DNA of 5,507 bases from Angelakisella sp. Lineage in GTDB: Bacteria; Bacillota; Clostridia; Oscillospirales; Ruminococcaceae. How positions within the stretch are numbered: position 1 is the first letter of the stretch; each line of letters starts with the position of its first letter. Below, one piece after another: positions 5,218-5,507 of this stretch. The translations under genes were made by a program, and so were the position numbers. The DNA lies in contig JAAWGY010000189.1 of the NCBI GenBank assembly GCA_022795575.1, forward strand, positions 1-5,507, read 5' to 3'. The notes below the pieces were generated by a model. That model was given only the letters and a program-made list of their open reading frames with translations, did not search any database and was not told the origin of the DNA.

Positions 5218-5412
5218 ATGAAAATCAGCTTAAAAGACGGCATTATGGAGACGGTACAAAACTACCCCGCCACCGCCGAGGTCTTCCGCTCCTTTGGCAT
5301 GGGTTGCCTGGGCTGCGCTGCCGCCCGGTTCGAGACCATCGAGGAGGGCGGCAAGGCCCACGGCATGGATCTGGACCGCCTCCTCACCGCCCTGAACGCC
5401 GCTGCGGAGTAA
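5218..5412 (+). CDS. DUF1858 domain protein with CxxC redox-disulfide motif
   Basis: A 64-residue soluble protein made entirely of a DUF1858 domain, related to the family called hybrid-cluster-protein-associated redox disulfide domain. The diagnostic pattern is present: an N-terminal LKDGIMETVQNYP (5-17), VFRSFGMGCLGC (22-33) with Cys30 and Cys33, ETIEEGGKAHGMD (39-51), and LLTALN (55-60) near the end. The two cysteines could form a disulfide or bind a metal; the biochemical role of the stand-alone protein is not established. The ATG has AAAGGAGA (5203-5210) eight bases upstream. It lies 36 bases after mscL with no evident promoter between and is followed by a terminator, so it is probably the last gene of the trk-mscL transcript. 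A functional link to ion transport is not evident. Confidence 0.9.
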   Translation: MKISLKDGIMETVQNYPATAEVFRSFGMGCLGCAAARFETIEEGGKAHGMDLDRLLTALNAAAE

Positions 5413-5427
5413 GAACCTGTATTCACA

Positions 5428-5458
5428 ACCGTCTGACGCAGTCAGGTCAGGTCTTTTT
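5428..5458 (+). terminator. Intrinsic terminator after the DUF1858 gene
   Basis: CTGAC (5433-5437) pairs with GTCAG (5441-5445) around GCA. An outer ACC/GGT pair set (5428-5430 with 5450-5452) can close the structure across an internal loop. A run of five T (5454-5458) follows one base later. It begins 15 bases after the stop codon of the preceding gene, as expected for the end of the transcript. Confidence 0.6.
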
Positions 5459-5507
5459 CCGCCCTGCTGCGTTGCTGCGCCCGCAGGCGCGTCCAGACGC
5501 AACCGCC
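5459..5507. other. Right edge: hairpin DNA, possible 3' end of a convergent gene or repeat
   Basis: GCGCC-CGCA-GGCGC (5477-5490) forms a compact five-pair hairpin, and GCGTC-CA-GACGC (5489-5500) overlaps it as a second inverted repeat. On the minus strand one frame is open from the edge to a TGA at 5444-5442, giving 21 residues rich in Arg and Gln. That is too short to judge as a gene. The inverted repeats fit a small interspersed element as well. Nothing firm can be called. Confidence 0.3.

Noticed and set aside
1..5507. CRISPR array, tRNA, rRNA, transposase or phage genes.
   Set aside because: No regularly spaced repeats, no cloverleaf or rRNA-like sequence, and no such protein was seen on either strand.

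Overview
The window looks like a chromosomal stretch from a GC-rich, low-copy-repeat Firmicute, most likely a gut Clostridia member (Oscillospiraceae-like). This rests on strong AGGAGG-type ribosome binding sites before every gene, two TTG starts, consensus sigma-A promoters in otherwise GC-rich DNA, and the protein families present. The taxonomic call is inference from sequence character only. All confident genes lie on the + strand.

Layout. Positions 1-330 hold no convincing gene: they are a dense run of hairpins, with a weak minus-strand frame running off the left edge. A near-perfect sigma-A promoter (TTGACA-17-TACAAT, 331-359) then drives a roughly 130-nt leader full of inverted repeats. 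The leader precedes two overlapping half-size chromate transporter (CHR family) genes, 498-1112 and 1109-1648. A second promoter, with an extended -10 (TGATATAAT, ends 1729), and a GC-rich leader hairpin precede trkA (1820-3181). trkA is followed closely by trkH (3212-4666), mscL (4720-5181) and a small DUF1858 redox-disulfide protein (5218-5412). An intrinsic terminator at about 5428-5458 closes the cluster.

How the genes fit together. TrkH is the K+-translocating membrane subunit and TrkA its cytosolic nucleotide-binding gating subunit. MscL is the tension-gated emergency release channel. Together they form an osmotic-balance set: K+ uptake under hyperosmotic stress and solute release under hypoosmotic shock. 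The two short CHR proteins probably form a heterodimeric anion (chromate/sulfate-like) transporter and have their own promoter.

The most notable sequence-level fact is that trkA is broken as given. A one-base loss in a G run at 2258-2262 and a one-base gain at 2401-2403 shift about 140 nt of well-preserved TrkA_C coding sequence into another frame, and a TGA at 2357-2359 interrupts the gene. These could be two sequencing or assembly errors or a genuine split gene. The second notable item is the attenuator-like leader of the chr operon. I did not find a convincing previously undescribed multi-gene system here.
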